Positions 41,819 through 49,929 are shown, counted from the first letter of the stretch. The stretch is DNA of 64,000 nt from Curtobacterium sp. MCPF17_002 (GCF_003234115.2 NZ_CP126251.1:372001-436000); one strand, 5' to 3'. Numbers and translations: made by a program. Notes: a model not told the origin generated them from the sequence alone.

Positions 41819-41869
41819 CTGGAGGCGCGGCTCGGCCCCGCCCGTCGGGTCACGACGAGCGGGGCCGAG
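41819..41869. terminator. hairpin after GntR gene with CTGGAGGCGCGGCTC lead
   Basis: CTCGGCCCCGC (41831-41841) pairs exactly with GCGGGGCCGAG (41859-41869). The dispersed motif CTGGAGGCGCGGCTC (41819-41833) overlaps the left arm. It lies between the convergent GntR and EIIA genes. Confidence 0.8.
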
Positions 41870-41874
41870 TTCGC

Positions 41875-42327
41875 TTACGCTTCGAAGAGGGTGTCGCCCT
41901 CGCGGACGGTCGTGCCGACCGTGTCCTGCGCGATCGAGTCCGGCGCGGAGCCGAGCACCACGACGGGGCAGATCGGGGAGTAGCCGGCGGCCGAGATCAC
42001 CGACGGGGTGAACCGGACGATCGGGTCCCCGGCGCTGACGGTGTCGCCCTCGGCCGCGAGGAGCTCGAAGCCCTCACCGGAGAGCTTCACGGTGTCGATG
42101 CCGACGTGCACGAGGACGTCGGTCCCCGTGGCGCCCTGGAGCGCGAACGCGTGCGGGTGCAGCTTCACGATCGACCCGTCGACCGGGGCCACGGCGGTGA
42201 CCGCACCCTCGACGCCGGTCGGGTCCACCGCGACGCCGGCACCGACGAGCTGCCCGGCGAACACCGGGTCGGGCACGTCGGCGAGCGAGACGACCGGGCC
42301 CGCGAACGGGGTCCGGACGCTCGTCAC
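41875..42327 (-). CDS. crr: PTS system EIIA component (glucose/GlcNAc type)
   Basis: This 150-residue EIIA of the Crr fold passes phosphate from HPr to EIIB. The two active His residues are His59 in HPHAFAL and the phosphorylated His74 in LVHVGIDTVKL. It stands alone rather than fused to EIIB or EIIC, as in streptomycete GlcNAc systems. Its GTG overlaps the EIIB stop (GTGA), so the two are made together on the minus strand. Confidence 0.92.
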   Translation of the reverse strand: MTSVRTPFAGPVVSLADVPDPVFAGQLVGAGVAVDPTGVEGAVTAVAPVDGSIVKLHPHAFALQGATGTDVLVHVGIDTVKLSGEGFELLAAEGDTVSAGDPIVRFTPSVISAAGYSPICPVVVLGSAPDSIAQDTVGTTVREGDTLFEA

Positions 42328-42560
42328 AGTTCGTCCTGGATGTCCTGCGCGAGGTTGTCGGCCACCGTGCCGACGATGACCTGCCAGCCGGTACCACCAC
42401 CGACGACCGCCTGGGCGCCCGCGGCCTGCAGTGCGGCCTTGTCGACGAGGTCGCCGTCCTCGACCTCGACGCGGAGGCGCGTGATGCAGCCCTCGACCTC
42501 TTCGATGTTGTCGGCACCGCCGAGCGCGGCGATGATGTCGGCTGCCTTGATGTCGGCCAT
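42324..42560 (-). CDS. PTS system EIIB component (glucose/GlcNAc type)
   Basis: This 78-residue stand-alone EIIB has the phosphorylated Cys25 in GCITRLRVEV, the standard motif of glucose-family EIIB domains. It receives phosphate from EIIA and gives it to the sugar bound in EIIC. It is divergent from the EIIC gene, with the promoter and operator between them, and coupled to EIIA. Confidence 0.93.
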   Translation of the reverse strand: MADIKAADIIAALGGADNIEEVEGCITRLRVEVEDGDLVDKAALQAAGAQAVVGGGTGWQVIVGTVADNLAQDIQDEL

Positions 42561-42593
42561 CGTTTCCTCCTCGTTAAGGGTTCGTGTACCAGG

Positions 42594-42644
42594 TTGACAT
42601 GTGCCTTGTCTCGGATCAGACTACGGAACTGGTCATGACCGGAC
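42594..42644 (+). promoter_or_regulatory. EIIC promoter with DasR-like operator
   Basis: TTGACA (42594-42599) and CAGACT (42617-42622), 17 bases apart, form a strong promoter for the EIIC gene. AACTGGTCATGACCGGAC (42627-42644), a GGTCATGACC palindrome like DasR sites, covers the expected transcript start. A bound GntR regulator would block it. Confidence 0.75.
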
Positions 42645-42740
42645 AGGACCGGACCTGGCGAACACCGCCGAGGTTACCTGCGCTGGCTGCACGACTCAAC
42701 TCACCCCGACAAGCTCCACCCAATGACGAGAGGAACTCCG

Positions 42741-44009
42741 ATGAGCACCACCACTGCCACGGATGTGCCGGAGAAGAAGAAGCCGAAGAAGCAGTCCCGG
42801 CTCTTCGCCAACGCCCAGCGACTCGGCCGCAGCCTGCTCCTGCCGATCGCGGTCATGCCCGCCGCGGGCATCCTGCTCCGCCTCGGTCAGGCCGACATGC
42901 TCGGGGCCATCCCGGGCTTCGAGAAGGGCGCGACGATCATCGCCGCCGCCGGCAACGGTGTCTTCACGTGGCTGCCGCTGCTCTTCGCGGTCGGCATCGC
43001 GATCGGGTGGGCGAAGAAGTCCGACGGCACCACGGCGCTCGCCGCGGTCGTCGGCTACATGGTCATGTACCAGGTCTTCGCGGCGATGTCCCCGATCGTC
43101 CTCGCGGGGGTGAAGGACGCGAGTGGCAACCAGGCCACGATCAACTTCGGTGTCCTCGGCGGCATCGTGATGGGCCTCGTCTCCGCCGTGCTGTGGGAGA
43201 AGTTCCACCGCACGAAGATGCCCGACTTCCTCGGCTTCTTCTCGGGTCGTCGTCTCGTCCCGATCCTGACGGCCGTCGCTGGCTTGATCATCGCCGTCCT
43301 GATGTCCTTCGTGTACCGCTACTTCGACATCGCCCTGACCGCTGCCGGTCAGGCCGTGGCCGACAACGCCGTGCTCGGTGGCGGCATCTTCGGCTTCGTC
43401 AACCGCATGCTGATCCCGATCGGGCTGCACCAGCTGCTCAACTTCTTCCCGTGGTTCCAGCTCGGGAGCTTCACCGGGGCGGATGGCGTCGTCTACCACG
43501 GTGACATCGCGCGCTTCCTCGCGGGCGACCCGACCGCCGGCATCTTCCAGACCGGGTTCTTCCCGATCATGATGTTCGCGCTGCCGGCCGGTGCCCTCGC
43601 GATCTGGCGCAACGCCAAGCCGCAGAACCGCAAGCTCGTCGGCGGCATCATGATCTCGGCCGCCCTCACCTCGTTCGTGACGGGCATCACCGAGCCGCTC
43701 GAGTACTCGTTCATGTTCGTGGCGTTCCCGCTCTACATCATCCACGCGGTGCTCACGGGCACCTCGCTCGCTCTCGTGAACGCGCTCGGGATCCACGACG
43801 GGTTCTCGTTCTCGGCCGGTGCGATCGACTACGTGCTCAACTTCGGCAAGGCGGACGGGGCGATCTGGCTCATCCCGATCGGTCTCGGGTACGCGGTCGT
43901 CTACTACTTCCTGTTCAGTTTCGTGATCAAGAAGTGGAACCTCCGCACCCCTGGGCGCGAAGAGGACACGATCGCTGAGAACACGATCGACGCGGCCACC
44001 AAGCCGTAG
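42741..44009 (+). CDS. PTS system EIIC component (N-acetylglucosamine/glucose type)
   Basis: This 422-residue membrane permease carries the sugar across the membrane. It has about ten helices, the family start SLLLPIAVMPAAGILLRLG, the pore motif NRMLIPIGLHQLLNFFPWF (near 235) and the ITEPLEYSFMFV motif near 315. GlcNAc and glucose members look alike; the DasR-like operator favours GlcNAc. The chosen ATG has GAGGAA upstream, and an ATG six codons earlier does not. A 46-bp palindrome follows the stop. Confidence 0.9.
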   Translation: MSTTTATDVPEKKKPKKQSRLFANAQRLGRSLLLPIAVMPAAGILLRLGQADMLGAIPGFEKGATIIAAAGNGVFTWLPLLFAVGIAIGWAKKSDGTTALAAVVGYMVMYQVFAAMSPIVLAGVKDASGNQATINFGVLGGIVMGLVSAVLWEKFHRTKMPDFLGFFSGRRLVPILTAVAGLIIAVLMSFVYRYFDIALTAAGQAVADNAVLGGGIFGFVNRMLIPIGLHQLLNFFPWFQLGSFTGADGVVYHGDIARFLAGDPTAGIFQTGFFPIMMFALPAGALAIWRNAKPQNRKLVGGIMISAALTSFVTGITEPLEYSFMFVAFPLYIIHAVLTGTSLALVNALGIHDGFSFSAGAIDYVLNFGKADGAIWLIPIGLGYAVVYYFLFSFVIKKWNLRTPGREEDTIAENTIDAATKP

Positions 44010-44023
44010 ACCGGGTCCATCTG

Positions 44024-44069
44024 ACGGACGGGAGGCGCGGTGCCAGCTGGCACCGCGCCTCCCGTCCGT
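44024..44069. terminator. perfect 46-bp palindrome after EIIC
   Basis: ACGGACGGGAGGCGCGGTGC... reads the same on both strands across 44024-44069 (23-bp arms, no loop, centre CAGCTG). A copy with one mismatch lies at 63705-63750. The two loci also share about 22 bases downstream (44078-44099 with 63757-63778). It should act as a terminator for both convergent genes. Confidence 0.85.
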
Positions 44070-44109
44070 TCTGTGGGTGCGTTCCTGCCCATCGCACCTG
44101 CAATCGGAT

Positions 44110-44221
44110 GTCGAATCGCTCGTAGGAGGCAGGAATTTCCGGCCTCCTACGAGCGATTCCGCTTCCCACGCGCGGAACGGCTTCCTCCGCGCGGGACCGC
44201 TTCCTACGGGCGGAAGGGCTA
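44110..44221. repeat. 19-bp iterated inverted-repeat array, copy 2
   Basis: One direct unit (GTCGAATCGCTCGTAGGAG, 44110-44128) is followed by four inverted 19-bp units starting at 44141, 44160, 44179 and 44198 (for example CGCTTCCTACGGGCGGAAG). The central pair is a perfect 18-bp stem (44113-44130 with 44142-44159). The next partial unit contains CTACGG, which gives the TAG stop of the minus-strand gene at 44219. Confidence 0.88.
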
Positions 44222-45295
44222 CGGGGCGGAGGGTGCGGGGGCGACGTCGACGGACGCGGAGTCGATCACCGTGCCGGCGGGGACGGCCCCGACACGATCG
44301 GTCTGCAGCGTCCGCTCGCCGAGGTAGTCGCCCGAGGTGCGGTCGACGATGACCTCGCGGCGGTCGGAACCACCGCGGTCGTCCAGGCCGATCGCGGTGC
44401 CGTGCCGCCCGTCGAGCGACGCCTGGTCGTCGGTGACGACGATCCCGGGCAACCCTGCGAGCGCGTCGTAGACCGTCGCGCGGAGCTCGTTCGGCACCAG
44501 GCCGGTGCGCAGGAAGTCCGCGAGGGTGTCGAACACCTGCTCGGCGTCCGTCGCGCCCTTCGCCCGCGGGGCCGCCTCGATGCGCCGGACGAGCGCGTCG
44601 GGGTCGCGGGGCAGGTCGGCGATGTCCGCCGGGGTCAGCGTGCCGGCCGGGGTGCCGCCGAGTTCCCCGTTCCCGAAGGCGCCGCCCGCTGCCCGCTCCC
44701 GGACCGGGTCGTCGCGGTGGGCCGACGCGGCGTAGTCCTGCTGTGCGGCCGCACGGGCGGCCCGTCCCCCGTAGATCGTGGTGGCGTGCTCGGACCACGA
44801 TTGCCGGGTCCAGGTGCCGGAGACGTCTCGTGGCACCCAGGTGATGGTCGTCGTCGGGAAGAGGTAGCCCTCGTCGTAGTGTTCGCCGTCCGAGGTGGCG
44901 TACCCGAGGGCGAGCTCGCGGACGGTCACCCGGGTGAACGCCTGGGTGGTGTCCGGCGCGCTGGTGGCTGCTCGGGCAGCGTCGTGCAGCGTCGCCGCCG
45001 CGGCAGACTCCGGACCGGGCAGGTGCGTCACGCCGACACCCGTCCCGACCAGGGCGCCGGCCGTGACGAGAACGGCGGCCGCGATGAGCACCGGGCGGTA
45101 CCGGCGGGCGCTCCGGGCGGGTCGGGTGTTCCGGACACGGCCTGGCTCGGTGCCGGGCTGGCGGGTGCCGGGCTGGCGGGTGCCGGGCTGCGCGATCCGC
45201 TGCCGGGCGCGGTGGAGTGCTGCGTCGACGACGGCCGGGGGCAGGTCGTCGACCTCGGACCGCACGGCGCGGAGCACGGTGAGTTCGTCAGGCAC
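44219..45295 (-). CDS. CU044_5270 family membrane protein, partner of ECF sigma factor
   Basis: This 358-residue protein has a cytoplasmic N-terminal part with a short helical region and a PGTRQ repeat (residues about 38-50, from a 15-bp DNA repeat), one membrane helix (YRPVLIAAAVLVTAGALVG) and a large outer domain with GLPGIVVTDDQASLDGRHG near 290. The layout is that of CU044_5270 family proteins encoded next to ECF sigma factors. It overlaps the sigma gene by 8 bases and probably controls it or responds to the same signal. Confidence 0.8.
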   Translation of the reverse strand: MPDELTVLRAVRSEVDDLPPAVVDAALHRARQRIAQPGTRQPGTRQPGTEPGRVRNTRPARSARRYRPVLIAAAVLVTAGALVGTGVGVTHLPGPESAAAATLHDAARAATSAPDTTQAFTRVTVRELALGYATSDGEHYDEGYLFPTTTITWVPRDVSGTWTRQSWSEHATTIYGGRAARAAAQQDYAASAHRDDPVRERAAGGAFGNGELGGTPAGTLTPADIADLPRDPDALVRRIEAAPRAKGATDAEQVFDTLADFLRTGLVPNELRATVYDALAGLPGIVVTDDQASLDGRHGTAIGLDDRGGSDRREVIVDRTSGDYLGERTLQTDRVGAVPAGTVIDSASVDVAPAPSAP

Positions 45296-45869
45296 GGGCT
45301 TCTCCGTTCAGGGGGTTCGTCGTGGCGGGCTCGACGCGGAGTGCGGCGCGGGCCCGGTTGAGGCGGGAGCGGACGGTGCCGATCGGGACACCGGTCGCCG
45401 CTGCGATCTGCTCGTAGGTCAGTTCGGCCCAGGCGTGCAGGAGCACGGTGTCGCGGACGGCCGGACGCATCCGGTCGAGTTCGCGGACCACGGCCTCGAC
45501 CGCACGTTCGTGGTCCAGACGCTCGCCCGGGTCGTCGTCGAGCTGTTCGGGCACCGCTGCCCGGGCCATCGCTCGTCGTCCCCGTCGTTCCGACCGCCAG
45601 TGCCGGCGGAGCAGGTTCGTCGCGATGCCGAACAGCCACGGCAGCGGATCGCCCCGGTCGTGATCGCGGGCGTCCCAGCGGGTGAGGGCGACGACGAAGG
45701 TCTCGCCGAGGACGTCCTCCGCGGTCTGCAGGTCGGTCCGGCGTGCGAGGTAGAGCAGGATCCGACGACCGTGCAGGTCGAACAGTCGACCGAGTTCGGC
45801 CGACGCGTCGGGGGGTGGGTGTGTGGTGGTCACGATGGGTACTGCCCGATCCTGCCGTCGGAGTTCCAT
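45288..45869 (-). CDS. RNA polymerase sigma factor, ECF type
   Basis: This roughly 193-residue ECF sigma factor has region 2 (LGRLFDLHGRRILLYLARR then TAEDVLGETFVVALTRW) and region 4 (MRPAVRDTVLLHAWAELTY then the helix-turn-helix EQIAAATGVPIGTVRSRLNR). Conserved LPWLFGIATNLLRRHWR lies between them. The start is uncertain: ATG 45869 is taken, and GTG 45833 would also keep region 2. It is coupled to the membrane protein gene downstream, a second sigma-plus-partner unit in this window. Confidence 0.9.
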   Translation of the reverse strand: MELRRQDRAVPIVTTTHPPPDASAELGRLFDLHGRRILLYLARRTDLQTAEDVLGETFVVALTRWDARDHDRGDPLPWLFGIATNLLRRHWRSERRGRRAMARAAVPEQLDDDPGERLDHERAVEAVVRELDRMRPAVRDTVLLHAWAELTYEQIAAATGVPIGTVRSRLNRARAALRVEPATTNPLNGEARA

Positions 45870-45913
45870 CACGCTAGTCGGAAGCGGAGCCGTCGCTGTT
45901 GTTGAGACTGGTT

Positions 45914-45943
45914 TTGACAACCGTTATCAACAAGCCCTACGCT
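45914..45943 (+). promoter_or_regulatory. znuABC-zur promoter with Zur box
   Basis: TTGACAACCGTTATCAA (45914-45930) is a near-perfect inverted repeat and matches the actinobacterial Zur box. It covers the -35 element TTGACA (45914-45919). TACGCT (45938-45943) lies 18 bases downstream and seven bases before the ATG, so the transcript is nearly leaderless. Zinc-loaded Zur bound here would block the polymerase. Confidence 0.82.
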
Positions 45944-45950
45944 CGAGGAC

Positions 45951-46862
45951 ATGCAGAACCGCCTCCTCGCCCTGCCGCTCGTCGCCGGCGCCGCTGCCCT
46001 CGCACTGACCGGCTGCGCGACCTCGTCCGCCTCCGGAGACGCCTCCGGCGACGGCACGATCGCCGTCGTCGCCTCGACGAACGTCTACGGCTCGATCGTG
46101 CAGTCGATCGGCGGCGACCACGTGTCCGTCACGAGCATCCTGAACGACCCCTCGCAGGACCCGCACTCGTTCGAGTCGAGCGCGAAGACGCAGCTCGCCG
46201 TCTCGAAGGCCGACCTGCTCATCGAGAACGGTGGCGGGTACGACGACTTCATGACCACGCTCGCCGACGCGTCGACCACCAAGGCCGACACGATCAACGT
46301 CGTCAAGCTGTCCGGGCTCGACAAGGGTGGCGACGCGGAGTTCAACGAGCACGTGTTCTACAGCTACCCCACGATGGTGAAGCTCGTCGCCGACGTGTCG
46401 AAGCGGCTCAGCGCGCTCGACGAGGGCGAGAAGGCGACGTTCCAGGACAACGCGGACGCCCTGACGACGAAGCTCGAGCGGCTCGAGTCCGAGACCGCCG
46501 ACCTGCAGAAGACGTACGCCGGCGAGAAGGTCTCCTACACGGAGCCGGTGCCGGGGTACCTCTTCGACGCGATCGGCCTCGACAACGTCACCCCCGAGGC
46601 CTTCTCCGAGGCGATCGAGGAGGGCGACGACGTCCCGCCGGCCGCGCTCAACGACACCCTCAAGCTGTTCACGAACAAGACCGTGCAGCTCCTCGCGTAC
46701 AACGACCAGACGTCCAGCCCGGAGACCGAACAGGTCAAGAAGGCGGCCGACGACGCCGACGTCCCGGTGGTCGGTGTCACGGAGACGCTCCCGAAGGGGG
46801 AGGATTACGTCTCGTGGCAGCAGGCGAACATCGACGCGGTGCAGGCGGCGCTCCAGAAGTGA
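45951..46862 (+). CDS. znuA: zinc/manganese ABC transporter substrate-binding lipoprotein
   Basis: This 303-residue lipoprotein (lipobox LTGC, Cys22) is a cluster A-I metal-binding protein. Metal-ligand His residues are visible in QDPHSFESS and in FNEHVFYSYP, and the C-terminal lobe has AYNDQTSSPETEQ. The long His-rich loop of many ZnuA proteins is missing. The Zur box in its promoter and the zur gene at the end of the operon argue for zinc. A start-proximal GAGGAC may serve as ribosome site. Confidence 0.9.
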   Translation: MQNRLLALPLVAGAAALALTGCATSSASGDASGDGTIAVVASTNVYGSIVQSIGGDHVSVTSILNDPSQDPHSFESSAKTQLAVSKADLLIENGGGYDDFMTTLADASTTKADTINVVKLSGLDKGGDAEFNEHVFYSYPTMVKLVADVSKRLSALDEGEKATFQDNADALTTKLERLESETADLQKTYAGEKVSYTEPVPGYLFDAIGLDNVTPEAFSEAIEEGDDVPPAALNDTLKLFTNKTVQLLAYNDQTSSPETEQVKKAADDADVPVVGVTETLPKGEDYVSWQQANIDAVQAALQK

Positions 46863-47758
46863 CCACCGTCTCCCCCCGGATCTCCGAGCGGACCGCCGTT
46901 GCCCCGGGCAACGGCGGTTCCGCCGTGCTCGAACTCCGTGACGCGGAGCTCTCCTACGGGGCGCGCCGGCTCTGGTCGCACCTCGACCTCGACCTGGCGC
47001 CCGGCGAGTTCGTCGCGGTGCTCGGACCGAACGGAGCGGGCAAGACCTCGCTCCTCCGCACCGTCCTCGGGCAGCAGCGGCTGACGAGCGGCACGATGTC
47101 GTTCCTCGGCCAGCCCGTCCGCCGCGGCCACCGGAAGATCGGCTACATCCCGCAGCAGCGGTTGATGGACGCGGGGACACCGCTCCGCGCGCGGGACATG
47201 ATCGCCCAGGGCGTCACCGGGTCACGGTGGGGCATCATGCCGGCCAGCCGCGCCGAGCGCGCCCGCGTCGACCGGATCCTCGACGAGGTCGGTGCGACCC
47301 CGTTCGCCGACGCTCCGGTCGCCGAACTGTCCGGCGGCGAGCAGCAGCGCACCCGCGTCGGGCAGGCCATCGCCGCCGACCCTGCCCTGCTCCTCTGCGA
47401 CGAGCCGCTCATCTCGCTCGACCTGCGGCACCAGCGCGGCGTCACCGAGCTCATCGACCGCCAGCGCCGGCAGCAGGGCGCCGCGGTGCTGTTCGTCACG
47501 CACGACGTGAACCCCATCCTCGACGTCGTCGACCGGGTCCTCTACATCGCCGGCGGTCGCTTCCGGATCGGCTCGCCCGACGAGGTCCTGCGCGCCGACG
47601 TCCTCAGCGACCTGTACGGCACGCCCGTGGACGTCGTGCGCACGATGGGCCGGATCGTCATCGTCGGCGCCGCGGACTCCCCGGGCGGGATGGGCGACCA
47701 CGACCACCACTGCGACCCGGACCCGCACGCGCCGGCACCCGACGAGGGGCGGATCTGA
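46859..47758 (+). CDS. znuC: zinc ABC transporter ATP-binding protein
   Basis: This 299-residue ATPase has Walker A GPNGAGKTS near 60, the family PQQRLMDAGTPLRARDMI loop, signature [14 protein letters not shown], Walker B LLLCDEPLISLD and switch His in VTHDVN. The C-terminus carries a His/Asp-rich tail (GDHDHHCDPDPHA) that could bind zinc. The GTG overlaps the znuA stop (GTGA). Confidence 0.92.
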   Translation: MTTVSPRISERTAVAPGNGGSAVLELRDAELSYGARRLWSHLDLDLAPGEFVAVLGPNGAGKTSLLRTVLGQQRLTSGTMSFLGQPVRRGHRKIGYIPQQRLMDAGTPLRARDMIAQGVTGSRWGIMPASRAERARVDRILDEVGATPFADAPVAELSGGEQQRTRVGQAIAADPALLLCDEPLISLDLRHQRGVTELIDRQRRQQGAAVLFVTHDVNPILDVVDRVLYIAGGRFRIGSPDEVLRADVLSDLYGTPVDVVRTMGRIVIVGAADSPGGMGDHDHHCDPDPHAPAPDEGRI

Positions 47759-48705
47759 TGGACGTCTGGTCGACGATCTTCTCCTTCCAGGACTACGGCG
47801 AGCTCGTCGTGCTCGTGCAGAACTCGATCTGGGCGGGTGCGGTGCTCGGCATCGTCGGCGGCCTGATCGGCCCGTTCGTGGTCGCCCGGAACATGCCCTT
47901 CGCGGTGCACGGCATCTCCGAGCTCTCCTTCGCGGGTGCGTCGGCATCGCTGCTGCTCGGCGTCAACGTCGTCACCGGGTCGCTCGTGGGGTCGGTGGTC
48001 GCGGCGCTCCTCATCGGGCTGCTCGGATCCAAGGCCCGCGACCGGAACTCGATCATCGCCGTGCTCATGCCGTTCGGGCTCGGGCTCGGCATCCTCTGCC
48101 TCGCGCTCTACAAGGGCCGGGCGGCGAACAAGTTCGGGCTCCTCACCGGCCAGATCGTCTCGGTCGACAACCCGCAGCTGACGTTCCTCATCGTCGTCGC
48201 CGCGATCGTCGTCGTGATGCTCCTGGTGATCTGGCGCCCGCTGATGTTCTCGTCCGTCGACCCCGACGTCGCCGCTGCGGCCGGCGTGCCGGTGCGGACC
48301 CTGGCGCTCGTGTTCATGCTCGCGCTCGGGCTCGCGACCGCCGTGTCCGTGCAGATCGTCGGCGCGCTGTTGGTGCTCTCGCTGCTCGTCACCCCGGCGG
48401 CCGCGGCGCTCCGGCTCAGCTCGCACCCGGTGGTCGTGCCGATCCTGTCGACGGTGTTCGCCGTCGTGTCGGTCGTCGGCGGGATCCTGCTCGCGCTCGG
48501 CGGCGGGCTCCCCATCAGTCCCTACGTCACGACGATCTCGTTCGTGATCTGGGTCGTCTGCCGGATCGTCGGCGGACGGAAGGACCACCGCGGACGCGAC
48601 CGGGTGACGGACCGCGACCGGCGTGACGGGGGCGCACCGCGCCTCCAGGCCGGATCGCCGGATGCGTCGTCGGACGCGAGCCGCACCGAAGGAGTGACCG
48701 CGTGA
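47758..48705 (+). CDS. znuB: zinc ABC transporter permease
   Basis: This 315-residue permease of the ZnuB/TroC family has eight to nine membrane helices. NMPFAVHGISELSFAGASAS near 47 and LLVTPAAAALRLS near 218 are typical. The last 45 residues are a charged, disordered tail that contains an inverse copy of the dispersed 12-mer (48637-48648, giving APRLQAG). It shares one base with the znuC stop codon and overlaps zur (GTGA). Confidence 0.92.
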   Translation: MDVWSTIFSFQDYGELVVLVQNSIWAGAVLGIVGGLIGPFVVARNMPFAVHGISELSFAGASASLLLGVNVVTGSLVGSVVAALLIGLLGSKARDRNSIIAVLMPFGLGLGILCLALYKGRAANKFGLLTGQIVSVDNPQLTFLIVVAAIVVVMLLVIWRPLMFSSVDPDVAAAAGVPVRTLALVFMLALGLATAVSVQIVGALLVLSLLVTPAAAALRLSSHPVVVPILSTVFAVVSVVGGILLALGGGLPISPYVTTISFVIWVVCRIVGGRKDHRGRDRVTDRDRRDGGAPRLQAGSPDASSDASRTEGVTA

Positions 48706-49127
48706 ACGCCGTACCGAAGCCGAAGCGGAACACCTGGCAGCGCGAAGCGGTGCGCACCGCGCTGTCCACCACCGAGGGGTTCGTCAGCGCGCAGGCGCTC
48801 CACCAGCACCTGCGGGACGACGGCTCCACGATCGGACTCGCGACCGTCTACCGGGCGCTCTCCGACCTGGCCACCGAGGGCGACGCCGACTCGTTGCAGC
48901 AGGACGGCGAATCGCTGTACCGGGCGTGCACGACCGACAAGCACCACCACCACCTCATCTGCCGGAACTGCGGCCGCACCGTCGAGATCGAGGCGGACCC
49001 GGTCGAGCGGTGGGCGCAGGACGTCGCTGCGGCGAACGGGTTCTCGAACGCCAGTCACGTCGTGGACATCTTCGGCGAGTGCGCGGCCTGCACCGCCGTG
49101 CGCACGGGTGTCGGTGGCGGCGAGTAG
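48702..49127 (+). CDS. zur: Fur family zinc uptake regulator
   Basis: This 141-residue Fur-family repressor has an N-terminal winged helix (TTEGFVSAQALHQHL, then the recognition part around TIGLATVYRALSDL) and the metal-binding half with HHHHLICRNCGRTVEIE and ECAACTAV. The two CxxC pairs hold the structural zinc. It ends the znuABC operon and should bind the Zur box at 45914-45930. Confidence 0.92.
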   Translation: MNAVPKPKRNTWQREAVRTALSTTEGFVSAQALHQHLRDDGSTIGLATVYRALSDLATEGDADSLQQDGESLYRACTTDKHHHHLICRNCGRTVEIEADPVERWAQDVAAANGFSNASHVVDIFGECAACTAVRTGVGGGE

Positions 49128-49137
49128 CGTCCCCGCC

Positions 49138-49833
49138 ATGCACGTGATCCTGGTGCCCGGATTCTGGCTCGATGCCAGCGCATGGGACGACGTCGCCCCG
49201 GCGCTCCGTGCCGCAGGCCACTCGGTCGAGGCGGTCACCCGCGACGGGGACACCCTCGACGAGCAGGTCGCCGCACTCGTGAGCAAGCTCGAGGACGTCG
49301 CGTCGCCCGAGGAACCGATCGTGCTCGCAGGGCACTCCGGCGCCGGCCCGATCGCCTACATGGCCGCCGACCAGCGCCCGTCGCTCGTCGCGCACCTGCT
49401 CTACGTCGACACCTTCCCGGGGCCGGAGGGCGGCTGTGTGAACGACGAGCTGCCCGTCGTCGACGGCGTCGTGCCGCTGCCCCCGTGGGACGTCTGGGAA
49501 GCCGCCACGCTGCGCGGGATGACCCCGGAGCTGCGCGAGGCGTTCGAGCACCGGGCGATCCCGGAGCCCGCTGCCGTCCCGTCCGACCGGTTCCACTACT
49601 CCGACGCTGCACGGCACACGATCCCGGCGACGGTGATCACCTGCGAGATCCCGGCGACGGACCTCGCGACGATGGTGGCCGACCACCAGACCTGGGCCGC
49701 CGAGCTCGTGGCGACCGAGGAACTCTCGATCGTCGGGCTCGAGACGGGGCACTGGCCGATGTTCACGGCGCCGGAGCAGCTCGGCGAGCTCATGGTGCAG
49801 GCGCTGGCGCCGAAGCCGACCGAAGCCCCGTAG
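49138..49833 (+). CDS. alpha/beta hydrolase (EstC/salicylate-esterase-like)
   Basis: This 231-residue hydrolase has VLVPGFWLDASAWDDV at the N-terminus (oxyanion region), the nucleophile elbow AGHSGAG with Ser near 70, and the catalytic His near 205 in GLETGHWPMFTAP. It resembles small esterases of the methyl-salicylate/EstC group. TAGCGT lies seven bases before the ATG with no ribosome site, which suggests a leaderless transcript. The TAG stop lies in the loop of a GCCCCG-CGGGGC hairpin (49825-49839). Confidence 0.88.
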   Translation: MHVILVPGFWLDASAWDDVAPALRAAGHSVEAVTRDGDTLDEQVAALVSKLEDVASPEEPIVLAGHSGAGPIAYMAADQRPSLVAHLLYVDTFPGPEGGCVNDELPVVDGVVPLPPWDVWEAATLRGMTPELREAFEHRAIPEPAAVPSDRFHYSDAARHTIPATVITCEIPATDLATMVADHQTWAAELVATEELSIVGLETGHWPMFTAPEQLGELMVQALAPKPTEAP

Positions 49834-49839
49834 CGGGGC
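49825..49839 (+). terminator. short hairpin with the stop codon in its loop
   Basis: GCCCCG (49825-49830), the TAG stop codon (49831-49833) and CGGGGC (49834-49839) form a tight stem. A second degenerate copy (CGAAGCCCCGGAGCGGG) follows 22 bases later. Confidence 0.55.
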
Positions 49840-49929
49840 GCCCGAAGCCCCGGAGCGGGTCCGGTCGTCGCGGCGTGCGCGACTCGCGCCCGGACGCTTC
49901 CGGAGTGCGCCCCGCGTAGCGTCCCGCTC

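Noticed and set aside
44110-44221. CRISPR-like look of regularly spaced repeats
   Set aside because: The period is 19 bp with no distinct spacers, the units turn around as inverted copies, and no cas genes are near.
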